Assembly (NCBI RefSeq): GCF_032051675.1
Contig: NZ_CP116968.1
Span: forward strand, 1,736,001 to 1,800,000
Origin: Candidatus Nitrospira neomarina
GTDB taxonomy: Bacteria > Nitrospirota > Nitrospiria > Nitrospirales > UBA8639
DNA length: 64,000 bases
Direction of reading: 5' to 3'
Shown: one piece after another, positions 45,883 through 55,200 of the stretch
How positions within the stretch are numbered: position 1 is the first letter of the stretch
How the letters are laid out: each line of letters begins with the position of its first letter
Position numbers and translations under genes: made by a program
The notes under the pieces: model-generated
Database searches by the model: none
What the model saw: only the letters and a program-made list of their open reading frames with translations
What the model was told of the DNA's origin: nothing

Positions 45883-46050
45883 ATGGAGCAGGAAGAAATT
45901 CGACAATTGTGGGCCGACGGTGAGGATTGGATCATCAAACGCCAACACAATCAATACTTCCATCGTCCAGATGGAAAATACGGAGACTGGAAGCCCGGAC
46001 TTCCTCCCGGCGTGGTAAAGCCGGACGTCGACACCCTTTTTGATGTTTGA
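45883..46050 (+). CDS. Small conserved-looking protein of unknown function
   Basis: A 55-residue protein reading MEQEEIRQLWADGEDWIIKR and onward to VDTLFDV. Aromatic and charged residues alternate (W10, W16, Y25, F26, W36) and a PDGKYGDWKPGLPPG turn region lies in the middle. A strong AGGAGG stands 9 bases before the ATG at 45883, which is the main support. The stop overlaps a possible TTG start of the next gene (46047), so both may be translated together. Function unknown. Confidence 0.72.
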   Translation: MEQEEIRQLWADGEDWIIKRQHNQYFHRPDGKYGDWKPGLPPGVVKPDVDTLFDV

Positions 46051-46145
46051 ACGATGGACTCTCCGTCATCATCATCGGAACTCCTATATCTCAAAAACAT
46101 TCTTCACCTGATCAACCATTCCAGAAAGAATCCCCCACGACGCCT

Positions 46146-46541
46146 ATGCGAATTTCCGGACGTATCATTGGTCTGCTCAAGGAATATATGCATGACTTAG
46201 TCGAACAGGCCAAACAAGAGGAAGCCGCACATGCCAGCTTCGGATTTGCTTCCCAACCCTATCGGGCTGACGAGGCGATCTCAGATCTCCTGGCTATTTT
46301 GGATGACCGTATCGAATCAGAAGGCGTCCAGGTTGGCCTTCCCATCGAGTTTCTTCATCAGATGTGGACACTGTGCAATAAGGCAACCACGCACATTTCG
46401 GAAACCGTCTGGTTGAGAAAAAATCTGGATCAGGGCACCGGGTCGAAAGCGGAAGTCCGGCAACTCACCTACCAAGCCCTCATTACATTCCTGGAGGCTC
46501 AGCCCGAAGATGACGAGTCGGGAGACGCGACTCCAAACTGA
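46146..46541 (+). CDS. Hypothetical helical protein
   Basis: A 131-residue soluble, mostly helical, acidic protein (MRISGRIIGLLKEYMHDL...). No family recognised. The ATG at 46146 is chosen; an in-frame TTG at 46047 would add 33 unconserved-looking residues and overlap the preceding small gene. Its 3' end overlaps the 3' end of prmA by 43 bases on the other strand. Probably co-transcribed with the 55-residue gene. Confidence 0.6.
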   Translation: MRISGRIIGLLKEYMHDLVEQAKQEEAAHASFGFASQPYRADEAISDLLAILDDRIESEGVQVGLPIEFLHQMWTLCNKATTHISETVWLRKNLDQGTGSKAEVRQLTYQALITFLEAQPEDDESGDATPN

Positions 46542-47368
46542 ATGGCTAACCAGCCATCCCACTCCCTGACATGGCGTTGACGCCATCCGCACTCTGTACA
46601 CTGCCGGACAATCTCAAATTCATCTTCCTCCAGCAGCCCGGATACCACCAACTGTGTTTGCGGACCCCGCATCCTCGCAAATTGATCGATCACGTGAAGG
46701 ATCGTTCTGCGATCCAGGTTGGCAAGAATGACATCAAATGATTGGGCCGGAAGCGTGGCCAACGGGCAAGAGGACAGTGTCAATGCTTCTTGAATGTTGT
46801 TCACCACCGCGTATTCCCTGGCACAGTCGAGCGCCGTGGTATCCACATCAATTCCCAGCGCACTGGTCGCTCCCAGGCGCAATGCCGCCATCGCAAGAAT
46901 CCCGCTCCCCGTCCCCACATCCAGCACCCTCATGCCTGGAAGCCACGTGACCCCTTCCAACCATTCAAGAATCATTTGGGTCGTGGCATGATGACCGGTC
47001 CCAAACGCCTGCTTGGGATCAATAATCAATTCCACTCCATCCTCGGGCATCTCCATGGTGGCCCAACTCGGGCGAATGCCAATTCGACGGCCAATGCGAA
47101 TGGGCTGAACAGACGCGGCCCATGTGGCATTCCAATCCTGAGCCTTCACCGGATGAAACCGAAGAGCCCCTTCCGGAAGAGCCACACCCAATACGCTGAT
47201 CGCTGACCGGACCTGCTGAAGAATCTCTGCTCCATTCTTACTCCAATACAGCACGGTGGATCCCTCCGCGTCCCATGCTCCAAGAAATTCCTGGCAATCG
47301 AGAATCCCCGCTAACTCAGCGGCATCCACGGAAATGGGAATAGTAATTTCAAAGGCAGCCGCATCCAT
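46499..47368 (-). CDS. prmA: Ribosomal protein L11 methyltransferase
   Basis: A 289-residue SAM-dependent enzyme that methylates lysines and the N-terminus of ribosomal protein L11. N-terminal half: ferredoxin-like substrate-recognition domain (ITIPISVDAAEL...). C-terminal half: methyltransferase fold with PKQAFGTGHHATT, the SAM loop VLDVGTGSGILA, and ILANLDRRTI (the NPP-like N-L-D-R variant). ATG at 47368 fits the domain start; a longer frame to 47440 seems unlikely. It lies 5 bp after a short open frame on the same strand. Convergent with the helical hypothetical gene, overlapping 43 bp at the ends. Confidence 0.9.
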   Translation of the reverse strand: MDAAAFEITIPISVDAAELAGILDCQEFLGAWDAEGSTVLYWSKNGAEILQQVRSAISVLGVALPEGALRFHPVKAQDWNATWAASVQPIRIGRRIGIRPSWATMEMPEDGVELIIDPKQAFGTGHHATTQMILEWLEGVTWLPGMRVLDVGTGSGILAMAALRLGATSALGIDVDTTALDCAREYAVVNNIQEALTLSSCPLATLPAQSFDVILANLDRRTILHVIDQFARMRGPQTQLVVSGLLEEDEFEIVRQCTECGWRQRHVREWDGWLAIQFGVASPDSSSSG

Positions 47369-47373
47369 AGGAG

Positions 47374-47556
47374 CTATTCCATCGGTAAAGGTTTCCAAAA
47401 GTACGCGACTCCTGCCACCCAATCCTTGGCGGAAAGGCACAGAAGGCTCTCTTCAAATAGGCGCCAGCCATAAGGAGAAAAGGGGTTCATTAAGGGCTCT
47501 GTGCCATGAGAACGCGCCTGTCTGGTTGGTTCAATAGGCACCTCACGATATTCCAC
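47374..47556 (-). CDS. Candidate small gene upstream of prmA
   Basis: A 60-codon frame (GTG start at 47556, or ATG at 47490 giving 38 residues) whose stop codon TAG lies 5 bp before the prmA ATG, so translational coupling is possible. The C-terminal part NPFSPYGWRLFEESLLCL and AKDWVAGVAYFWKPLPME looks protein-like (aromatic, amphipathic helix). Neither start has a good ribosome site. Function unknown; this could also be untranslated leader. Confidence 0.4.
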   Translation of the reverse strand: MEYREVPIEPTRQARSHGTEPLMNPFSPYGWRLFEESLLCLSAKDWVAGVAYFWKPLPME

Positions 47557-47585
47557 GTTATTGACGGGATCACGCAGAGCGGCTA

Positions 47586-49478
47586 ATGTCCGCAGGCCCT
47601 ATGAAATGTACCACCACTGACAGACGAGAACAGGCGATTCTTCGCCTTATTCACCGCACCGAGCGGATGCAGGCGAAAGGCACCATCGCCAGCCGGCAAT
47701 TCAGCCGATGGAGAATGGGAACATTCCTAGCGGGAGCCGCTATCACGATCGGAGTGTATCAACAAGCGTGGTTTCATACCGGCAATGGTCTCCTGATTCT
47801 CTTCCTCATTGGATTTCTCACTATATCCTGGTTTCACCAGCGATTGAAATCCCGATTGCATCGATTACAGCTCTGGCTGGACATCAAAAAAGACAGCCTG
47901 GCGCGACTGCAACTTGATTGGCCACACATAGCCGCCTACGAACACCGGGCCCCTGAGCGACATCCATTCGCCATAGACCTCGACCTCACAGGTCCGCATT
48001 CTTTATTGAGCTTGATCGACACCACCTTTTCCTCCATAGGTCAACACCGCGTCGCCACCTGGCTTTTCCAGTCCAATCTTCCTGAACCGGACGGTCTCTC
48101 ATGGACAACCAGGCAGACCTTGGTGAAAGAACTCACTCCACTCACCCGTTTGAGGGATCGCTGTCTTTTAGCCAACCGGCTCATTAGCTCCGATCGGCTG
48201 AATGGAACCCGCATTCTTTCCTTGCTCGAAGCACCCGTCTCCATCAGGCATTTGCCGCTGATTATCTTCGCAGCATGTGCACTGACGAGTCTCACCATCG
48301 TCTTAGGACTCTGGACGCTCCTCGCGGGGACCCCGAATTTCTGGCTGCTTCCCCTGACCCTTTATATCGGAACCTATTTTCTCCTCTCGGGATCCATCCA
48401 CCCGCTTTTCGGCCGGGTGCTCACCCTTCATGAAGAACTGGAAAAACTTGTCAGCCTGATTACCGAACTTGAACAATCAACCTTCCTGCATCAACCAACA
48501 ATGCGACAGGTCTGCCAGCCTATTTTGACTCAACAGAATCGTCCGACTCAGAGCTTGAAACAGCTCAGCCGGATCTGTCAGGGGCTCAGCGTTAAAGCTC
48601 ATCCACTCGTGCATTTAGGCCTCAATGCTCTGGTGCCCTGGGACCTGTGGTTTGTCGGAAAACTCAATCGCCTCATCTCGCGCCTTCGCACGACACTTCC
48701 CGACTGGCTGGATACCATTGGGACAGTGGATGCCGCCGGTGCCCTTGCGCGTTATGCCTACTTGAATCCCGATTACCTCTGGCCACAACTCGAAACCACA
48801 AATACCACCCCGGACACTCAAGGACTGACCGCAGGCAGTCTCGGCCACCCGCTTATTGCCCGTGCGCATCGCGTGACCAATGATTTGGAGTTACGAGGGG
48901 AAGGCCATCTCCTTCTGGTGACCGGTTCAAACATGTCTGGAAAAAGCACCTTTCTACGAACGGTCGGCATCAATGTGTGCCTGGCTCAGGCAGGTGGTCC
49001 GGTGTGCGCCGTTATTTTTTCCTGGACCTGGTTGCGTCTCTATTGTTGCATACGAGTCACGGATGCCCTGGATGAAGGCTTGTCGTATTTTTACGCCGAA
49101 GTCAAACGCCTGAAAGTTATTCTGGAGGCGGTGGAAAGCACCAATCCTCACCCGGTCCTCTTTCTCATTGATGAAATCTATCGGGGCACCAATAACCGGG
49201 AACGCCTGGCCGGAAGCGAAGCCTTTGTGCAGGCCCTGCAACAAAGCCGTGGAATGGGAATGATTTCAACCCATGATTTGGAACTCACAGGATTGGCCAG
49301 TGGAAACGGGCATATTCAAAATGCCCACTTTCAGGAAACCGTTGAAGCAGGCACGTTGCATTTCGATTATCGACTGCGACCAGGCCCTTGCCCGACCACC
49401 AATGCACTCCGGATCATGGCCCAGGAAGGTCTTCCCGTCCCTCCCGATCATTCCACAAATCCACATAAGGGGTGTTGA
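47586..49478 (+). CDS. Membrane-anchored MutS-like ATPase
   Basis: A 630-residue protein with a C-terminal MutS domain V ATPase: Walker A GSNMSGKST near 446-454 and Walker B VLFLIDEIYRGTNN near 525, followed by the STHDLEL-type switch. The N-terminal half differs from classical MutS: two hydrophobic segments near 44-90 and two more near 220-270 suggest inner-membrane anchoring. There is no mismatch-binding domain I, so a role in mismatch repair is not implied. The last two codons before the stop and the stop itself come from the adjoining repeat element B. Divergent from prmA. Confidence 0.88.
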   Translation: MSAGPMKCTTTDRREQAILRLIHRTERMQAKGTIASRQFSRWRMGTFLAGAAITIGVYQQAWFHTGNGLLILFLIGFLTISWFHQRLKSRLHRLQLWLDIKKDSLARLQLDWPHIAAYEHRAPERHPFAIDLDLTGPHSLLSLIDTTFSSIGQHRVATWLFQSNLPEPDGLSWTTRQTLVKELTPLTRLRDRCLLANRLISSDRLNGTRILSLLEAPVSIRHLPLIIFAACALTSLTIVLGLWTLLAGTPNFWLLPLTLYIGTYFLLSGSIHPLFGRVLTLHEELEKLVSLITELEQSTFLHQPTMRQVCQPILTQQNRPTQSLKQLSRICQGLSVKAHPLVHLGLNALVPWDLWFVGKLNRLISRLRTTLPDWLDTIGTVDAAGALARYAYLNPDYLWPQLETTNTTPDTQGLTAGSLGHPLIARAHRVTNDLELRGEGHLLLVTGSNMSGKSTFLRTVGINVCLAQAGGPVCAVIFSWTWLRLYCCIRVTDALDEGLSYFYAEVKRLKVILEAVESTNPHPVLFLIDEIYRGTNNRERLAGSEAFVQALQQSRGMGMISTHDLELTGLASGNGHIQNAHFQETVEAGTLHFDYRLRPGPCPTTNALRIMAQEGLPVPPDHSTNPHKGC

Positions 49479-49586
49479 AAAAGGCCGCCAGCCGCGTTCT
49501 CACCCCTTGGCCGTGCTCACGTACTCATCCGTACGCTCCGCTCGTCCAAGCGGCTGCGGCCTTGCTGGACGAGCCTTTTTGAACAC
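49473..49586 (+). repeat. Dispersed repeat copy B (MITE/REP-like)
   Basis: Element of about 114 bp bounded by TGTTGAAAAAGGC and GCCTTTTTGAACA, which are inverted repeats with one mismatch. The interior shares CGTGCTCACGTACT, CGTACGCTCCGC and CGGCTGCGGCCTTGCTGGAC with copy A (44166-44300), which lies in opposite orientation. It begins inside the last codons of the MutS-like gene and supplies its stop codon. No coding capacity. Confidence 0.85.
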
Positions 49587-50038
49587 TCCACTATTTTTCT
49601 TTTGTGGACCTCGGTCACGCATCGGTTCATGAAAAGGCCACATATCTAAAATATTCAACAGCCTCACAAGCAGAATAATAGAAGGCGCCAACTCCCCGTC
49701 ATGCCTGCCGCCGGCTGCCCAAAAATTCACCCATCTGGTCATTCCCGACATTGCTTATCGGGAATCCATCTGAGACTTTTTCTGATGGATCCCCGCTGAC
49801 TAAATGCGGAAAAAACAGATGCAGGGTCATCACATTTTTCATTGGGAATCAATCTTGGCGTAATTCTGTCGAATTTGGCTCTCCTCTTAGTACTTGCGGG
49901 GCCACCTGATTGCACATTGTCATTCTGAGCCCACGGCGAAGAATCTGTGCCCAGGTCGAAACGCCTCGAGGCCCAGCCAGATCCAAAGGACGGAGCCGTA
50001 GCACAAAAAACCTCCGTCAAAAACGATGCAACCGGAAT
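49479..50038. other. Intergenic region with repeat and hairpin
   Basis: About 560 bases; the left part is repeat copy B, then an 8-bp hairpin at 49741-49765, then unremarkable sequence up to the zinc-ribbon gene. No gene recognised. Confidence 0.45.
49741..49765. repeat. Perfect 8-bp inverted repeat
   Basis: ATTCCCGA, a 9-base loop, and TCGGGAAT. No T run follows on either strand, so it is not a typical terminator. The GTCATTCCCGACATTG-like wording is frequent in dispersed intergenic repeats of many bacteria, so it may belong to a second repeat family. Confidence 0.6.
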
Positions 50039-50314
50039 TTAAGGAGTGATGAGGCGAACTTCGCTTTGAGCCTGATCGGTTTTAGAACCGGTGGAAGTCC
50101 CGCAATGGGCACAAAGGTATTCATAGAGACTTCCGGTAGGGAGCACTAAAAGAAGACGTTCACGGGCTGGCGTCGCGGTCTGACATTTTGGACAAAACAG
50201 CAACGACGCTCGAAGCGATTCGAATTGCTTGGGTGAGCCTGGAGGAGCCGGTGGACGAGCCCCACCCATCCGTGACGTTGGTCGGGGACCCGTAGGAAAT
50301 GGTGGTCTAGGCAT
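50039..50314 (-). CDS. Small zinc-ribbon protein
   Basis: A 91-residue protein. A proline-rich, flexible N-terminus (MPRPPFPTGPRP...) leads to a domain with two CxxC pairs: CPKC near 41-44 and CAHC near 68-71, a zinc-ribbon spacing. Between them ATPARERLLLVLPTGS forms strands. Function unknown; such ribbons usually bind nucleic acid or another protein. No clear ribosome site at the ATG 50314; M16 would be a shorter alternative. Confidence 0.68.
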   Translation of the reverse strand: MPRPPFPTGPRPTSRMGGARPPAPPGSPKQFESLRASLLFCPKCQTATPARERLLLVLPTGSLYEYLCAHCGTSTGSKTDQAQSEVRLITP

Positions 50315-50448
50315 ACGCAGATCTTAGCGAAGGGCCCTAGTCCGGTCAAGATTGCTTCATAGCATTAATAAAACCATATTGCATGACTCAACATTTCAAG
50401 CCACATCACTCATCTTTCACACCAACCCGCAGAATCTCCCGCTGAATC

Positions 50449-50928
50449 TTATCTCTGTGGATCCACTCCTCGCCTCTTGGCGATTTCTTGCGCGATAATA
50501 GCCTGCCAGCCTTGATTAAATAAGTCCCGGGTGGCCTGTATCGTGGGAATCGGAAGGGGCCCCGCTTCATGGGCTAACCGGAGTTGCTCAAAATTATCCA
50601 TCATGAGCGTCAACTGCTTGGCCGTAAACTCATTCGCAAGATCACTCTGTGCCCGCAGTCGCAGTGAGCGAAGCTCGACCAGATAGTCCTGATAAAAGAC
50701 CTGATCCCACGAATAATGAGCCTGCGATTCCCCGGCATGGGTTTCGAGTCTGGTTAAAAAAGCATCCATTTTTTTTTGGAGCGAGGTTGCCGTCCGATCC
50801 ATTTCCGGATCATAAGAAGAAATTAACGTGACGTGGCAACCAACCAACCCCAGTTGCAAACAAGCCAAAACCCAGAGAACCCATCGAACAGCAAAAGCGG
50901 AGGGAAATGTCATTATGTCAGATACCAT
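50449..50928 (-). CDS. Hypothetical lipoprotein
   Basis: A 159-residue exported protein: hydrophobic signal (residues 11-28) with lipobox LVGC (Cys31) followed by a helical mature part (SLQKKMDAFLTRLETH...). No family recognised. AAGGTG about 9 bases before the ATG at 50928 supports this start; the alternative ATG at 50913 would also keep the signal. Single gene. Confidence 0.75.
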   Translation of the reverse strand: MVSDIMTFPSAFAVRWVLWVLACLQLGLVGCHVTLISSYDPEMDRTATSLQKKMDAFLTRLETHAGESQAHYSWDQVFYQDYLVELRSLRLRAQSDLANEFTAKQLTLMMDNFEQLRLAHEAGPLPIPTIQATRDLFNQGWQAIIAQEIAKRRGVDPQR

Positions 50929-51239
50929 TGATAATTCACCTTCTGTTGAGATTCCAGATGGGAATCGCCCGCCGAACAGATTTTTTTGGGCCCCGGTCCG
51001 TTCCTCTCAGATTCACGACCTTGTCAGGCCATGAACCAGTTGGATCTGAATCTATTGTACCCACATGTGTCCATTTGTCTAGCAGGCTCCGATGACAAAA
51101 CCGACCCTCACTTAACTCTCGTCAACGACAACCCAGGGTTGGCGTGTTCGAGGCCACCGCAAATGCTATACATGATTCTGTCAATGATTGAGTGCTCTCC
51201 ATGGCCCCGAATGGCTCCCTCCCCTTCGCACTGGCGACT
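50929..51239. other. Gene-free interval
   Basis: About 310 bases between the VanZ-type gene and the lipoprotein gene. Nothing recognisable; the promoter of the lipoprotein should lie at its left edge. Confidence 0.4.
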
Positions 51240-52211
51240 CTATTCGAGTCGGATATTATCCACGTACAGGGAAAATTTTTCCGGTGGGCGTATGGCAAAA
51301 AGCATCACATTCTTGATCGCGCCGAGATTCAATTCCCGTCCAAGCGGGGCGTGGCGTATGTCATCCAAGAGGATATGAATATGGTTGAGGCCTGGCGAAA
51401 TGAGGACGGCCCGATTAAACCGATCCGCATATTCGTGATTATGGTGAGCATCATGAATTCGAATGGTCAGCGATTGTGCGACGGGCAATTCGGAATACAC
51501 CTCAACGCGGAAATGCGAAAACCCTCGCCAATCCGGATAGGGTTCGTCAATTCGAATGCCAGGATATTTCTCCGGGTAAAACATGACATGGCCCACTGTA
51601 TCGTTCCGGGATTTGTCCCAGCCTACCGGCGGAGGAACAATCCGGAGTTCACTATCCGTCGCCTGAACGAACATCATTTCCCACACGGAAGAAAATTGAC
51701 AGAGCGATGGGAAGCGCGCGGTTCGGTCCCAATACGCATAAGACCACGTGAACACAGGACTCAAGGCGATCACGATGAGCAACCCGACTCCGGCGTAGAC
51801 CAGGTGTTTTCGTGGAGCCTGCTGCCACACGACCCATTTTCCAACGAGATGGCGATCGAGCGTGAGAAAAACCCCCAGCGCACACACGGCCCCCACCACA
51901 TCACGAAGAAAATCCGCCAATTCTGAATGCCGACTCGGCATCCATGCTTGGATGCCTTCGCTCACCACACCCAGCAGCACCACTCCTATAACAGCGATGG
52001 TATATTGGCTGACCAGAGACCACCCCCGTGGTTCACCAAATTGCCGTGCAAGAAACAATAAGATGATAGCCACGCCGCCATACAGTGGAACATGGCCAAA
52101 GTCATTGAGGGCTTTCCAAAGACGAGTATCGGAGGGTACGGGAATCCAAGGGAGAGCCAGCAGTCCCAAGAGGACCAATACCAGACCCGGGACCAGGAAC
52201 CGGGATACCAT
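51240..52211 (-). CDS. VanZ-like membrane protein with C-terminal beta-sandwich domain
   Basis: A membrane protein of 323 residues (341 if started at the TTG 52265, which overlaps the Lhr stop as TTGA). The N-terminal half has four hydrophobic helices with FGHVPLYG and SEGIQAW...R.SELADFLRD, the motifs of VanZ-family proteins. After a fifth helix a soluble domain follows (FSHFRVEVYSE, LTIRIHDAHHNHEY, FSLYVDNIRLE) that resembles galactose-binding/CBM-like beta-sandwiches. ATG 52211 is used here because AGGGATCC stands just upstream. The combination hints at a cell-envelope or polysaccharide role. It is downstream of and probably co-transcribed with lhr. Confidence 0.8.
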   Translation of the reverse strand: MVSRFLVPGLVLVLLGLLALPWIPVPSDTRLWKALNDFGHVPLYGGVAIILLFLARQFGEPRGWSLVSQYTIAVIGVVLLGVVSEGIQAWMPSRHSELADFLRDVVGAVCALGVFLTLDRHLVGKWVVWQQAPRKHLVYAGVGLLIVIALSPVFTWSYAYWDRTARFPSLCQFSSVWEMMFVQATDSELRIVPPPVGWDKSRNDTVGHVMFYPEKYPGIRIDEPYPDWRGFSHFRVEVYSELPVAQSLTIRIHDAHHNHEYADRFNRAVLISPGLNHIHILLDDIRHAPLGRELNLGAIKNVMLFAIRPPEKFSLYVDNIRLE

Positions 52212-52261
52212 GGATCCCTGATTGAATTTCTGGTCTGTCTGGTCTGTCACAACACGCTCGA

Positions 52262-55200
52262 TCAAGCCAGACTCACGACGGAGACGATATCGGCAGACGG
52301 CACACCGTTGCGGAAAACAATCGGTTTCGAGGTGTGGGCAGAGATTCGTTCGCCCGGCAAAATGATGCCGACCAGATTTAACGGATCGGCGGCCGATAGA
52401 CGAATCTCTTGCGCCCCGGCTTGAATATCACGGCGTACCGCCCGCAACGATTCTACCGCCTCCGGCAATGCGAACTGTTCCCCCGTAAAACCATTGACAA
52501 ACCGGCCACCCCGCATCTCACCCCGCCATTCCAGCTTTCGGTATTGGACTAACAGTTCCCGCCAGGTCACCGGCAATGATTCCCGTTTGAGCAGATCACG
52601 AAAGACCACGCCATAACGATGTGCCAATTGCCTGGCCCACTGCTCATGTGGATGAGGACGAACCTGCGGTTCCTCATCATGTGCCCCGGGATCGCCCTGG
52701 AACAGATCCCAACGCCCGACACTGTGCCCCGGCCGTCGCGCGCGATCCTTGCCCTCGGCCCGCCGACGTCGAGGATCAAGCAGAGCCCGCATGGGATCAA
52801 ACCCGTCAGCGGTTACCAACCCTGTTGCCACAAGTTCCCACAGGGCCTGCTCCACTTCCGCGGCCAGGTGTCCCGTCCGACCGGTCAGATCCGCAAAAAA
52901 ACACGCGCCACGACGATCCAGACAATCCCAAACGGCTTGTGCCACACCACTCAGATGCACCCCCCCTCCAAGCGCCCCTGCAGATGTTCCAGGTTTGGCC
53001 ACACCCAAAATCCAACTTACATCCTGCCGTCGCAAAAAACTAATGGGAGCCAGTCTGGTCGGAGTCAGTGGCCGGAATGCCGGAACAGCCGCACCAGCAT
53101 CTAGGGCCGAGGTGTCTGTTCCCTGTCGTGTCTCTATCACAGGTAAGAGGGGGCCCTTGCTTTCCGGAGGGGTCAGGCGTCCCCAGGCCACTTCCCCCCG
53201 CAGACACAAATGATCCAGCCATTCGGGTTTGTAGTGAGCCAGGCGGGTTGTGAAAAGTGAAGATTCCCACGTTGAAGCCGGCGCTTCAAATCCTGCCAAC
53301 TGGTGAATCACTTCACGTAACCCGGCTTCTCCGTGCAATTGTGTTCCAGGAGCCCGATGCTGCCATCGAAAGAGAAACCGCATAAAATCCGATGCGGCGA
53401 CCGGCTCGATTTCCCGGCGCAAAGACGTGACCGTACGCCGATGAATACGAGCCAGAAGACTGCGATCACACCATTCTTCTTCGACGACATGGTTACCAAT
53501 CCTCTGCTCTTCTCTCGTCGAGGAGCCGGCCAAAGAATCCATCCGGGAGGAAGAACGAAAATGACCTCGAAGAACCTGACCTTCTCCTTCCAATTGCAAG
53601 AGAGCTTGCTGCACGAGTAGCGCAGGCACATTCAATTTCCTGGACAATTCATCAGCAGTCACCGGACCGACGTGCGGCATCCAGCCTTGCACGATATCAC
53701 GTGCAGCAGATGCCGACGTGGCCGATTCCTCTCCCACAGATAAGGCACGTGAATCCATGAGACCCGCCACCACCTTTGCCTCCGGAAACAAGGCCTGAAG
53801 ACGCGTCAGATGTTCTTTGGTGGTCCAACCCTCAACGGCTACCGTTTCTGGAAGTCCCTCAACCGGCACCCGCAACACCAGGAGACGGCCACACGACAGT
53901 AACGCATCCCCCATCTCATGCCACGACTCACCCATGGCGAATGGCAACCATCCCAGAACCTGAAGCACGTCGAACAGTTCATCGGCATCACGAACCAACG
54001 GCCAGGCTTCCTCAACCACCGCATCAATCGCTGCCGCATCCAATGTCCCGATATTCCCGTCAAAGGCAGAGGGCGAGGTCCGCCGAAGATTCACGGCACG
54101 CGCACGTCGTTCTTCCAGGGGCGCATCATCCAGGAATGCATAGGGATTGGCATTCAAAATCTCATGGGCGAACAACGAAGGCACAGGTGATTCCACCACC
54201 CGCACCTGGATCTCCTGATTCTCGATCCGCTCAAGCACCTGACGCAGGCCCGCCAGATCCATGGCCTCCGTCAAACAATCATGCAGCGTTTCCTGGACCA
54301 ACTGATGATCCGGCACCGGAATATCCCCAACATGGTTATCGCCACAGGCGGCCGCCATCGGAAACGCGGCCGCCAATAAATCTTCCGCCCGCATACGTTG
54401 AAGATGCACCGGCACACGTTTGCCCTGTTGAAATCGCAACAGAGCCAACGCACGGGTCACATTCCATCGCCAGCGTGTGAGAAAAAGCGGAGTCGCCAGC
54501 GTGGCTTGGATGAGCACTTCCCGCACCGTGTTGGGATGCACAAATCCAAAAATGGCCTCCAGAGGAAAACTATGCTGCTCACCAAGCGACAGCACCAACC
54601 CGTCATCGGTAGCCGCCGCCTGCAATTCAAAATCAAAATTCACACAAAATCGTTTGCGTAATGCCAGCCCCCATGCTCGGTTGAGTCTGCCACCAAACGG
54701 CGCATGCAGCACCAGTTGCATCCCTCCGGCTTCATCAAAGAACCGTTCCGCAATCACACAGGTCTGCGTCGGGACACCTCCAAGAATCTGTGTCCCTCCG
54801 GCTACATAGGCCAGCAATTGATCGGCACCCGCCGCATCAACTCCGCATGCTTCATACAACCAAAGGCGCGCGTTCTCATCTCCGGGAGCGGCACCCTGTT
54901 TAAGTAACTGAAAGATCTGCTCTCGCACGTCGGCCACGGCCTGAGATAACTCCAGCGATCGGGACGGCGCTTCCCCTCGCCAGAAAGGAATGTTGGGCGG
55001 AGCACCATGGGCATCTTCCACACGAACCTTCCCCGTTTCAATTCCACGAATACGCCAGGAGGTCGTACCCAGCAGCATGATATCTCCAGCCAGACTCTCA
55101 ATCGCGAAGTCTTCGTCTACCGTCCCCACCACGGTTCCATCAGGTTCTGCCACGACCTGATAGGTCGCCGTTTCCGGTATCGCTCCACCGGAGGTTAACG

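Noticed and set aside
47441-47585. Extended N-terminus of PrmA
   Set aside because: The extra residues up to 47440 do not fit the family start; ATG 47368 does.
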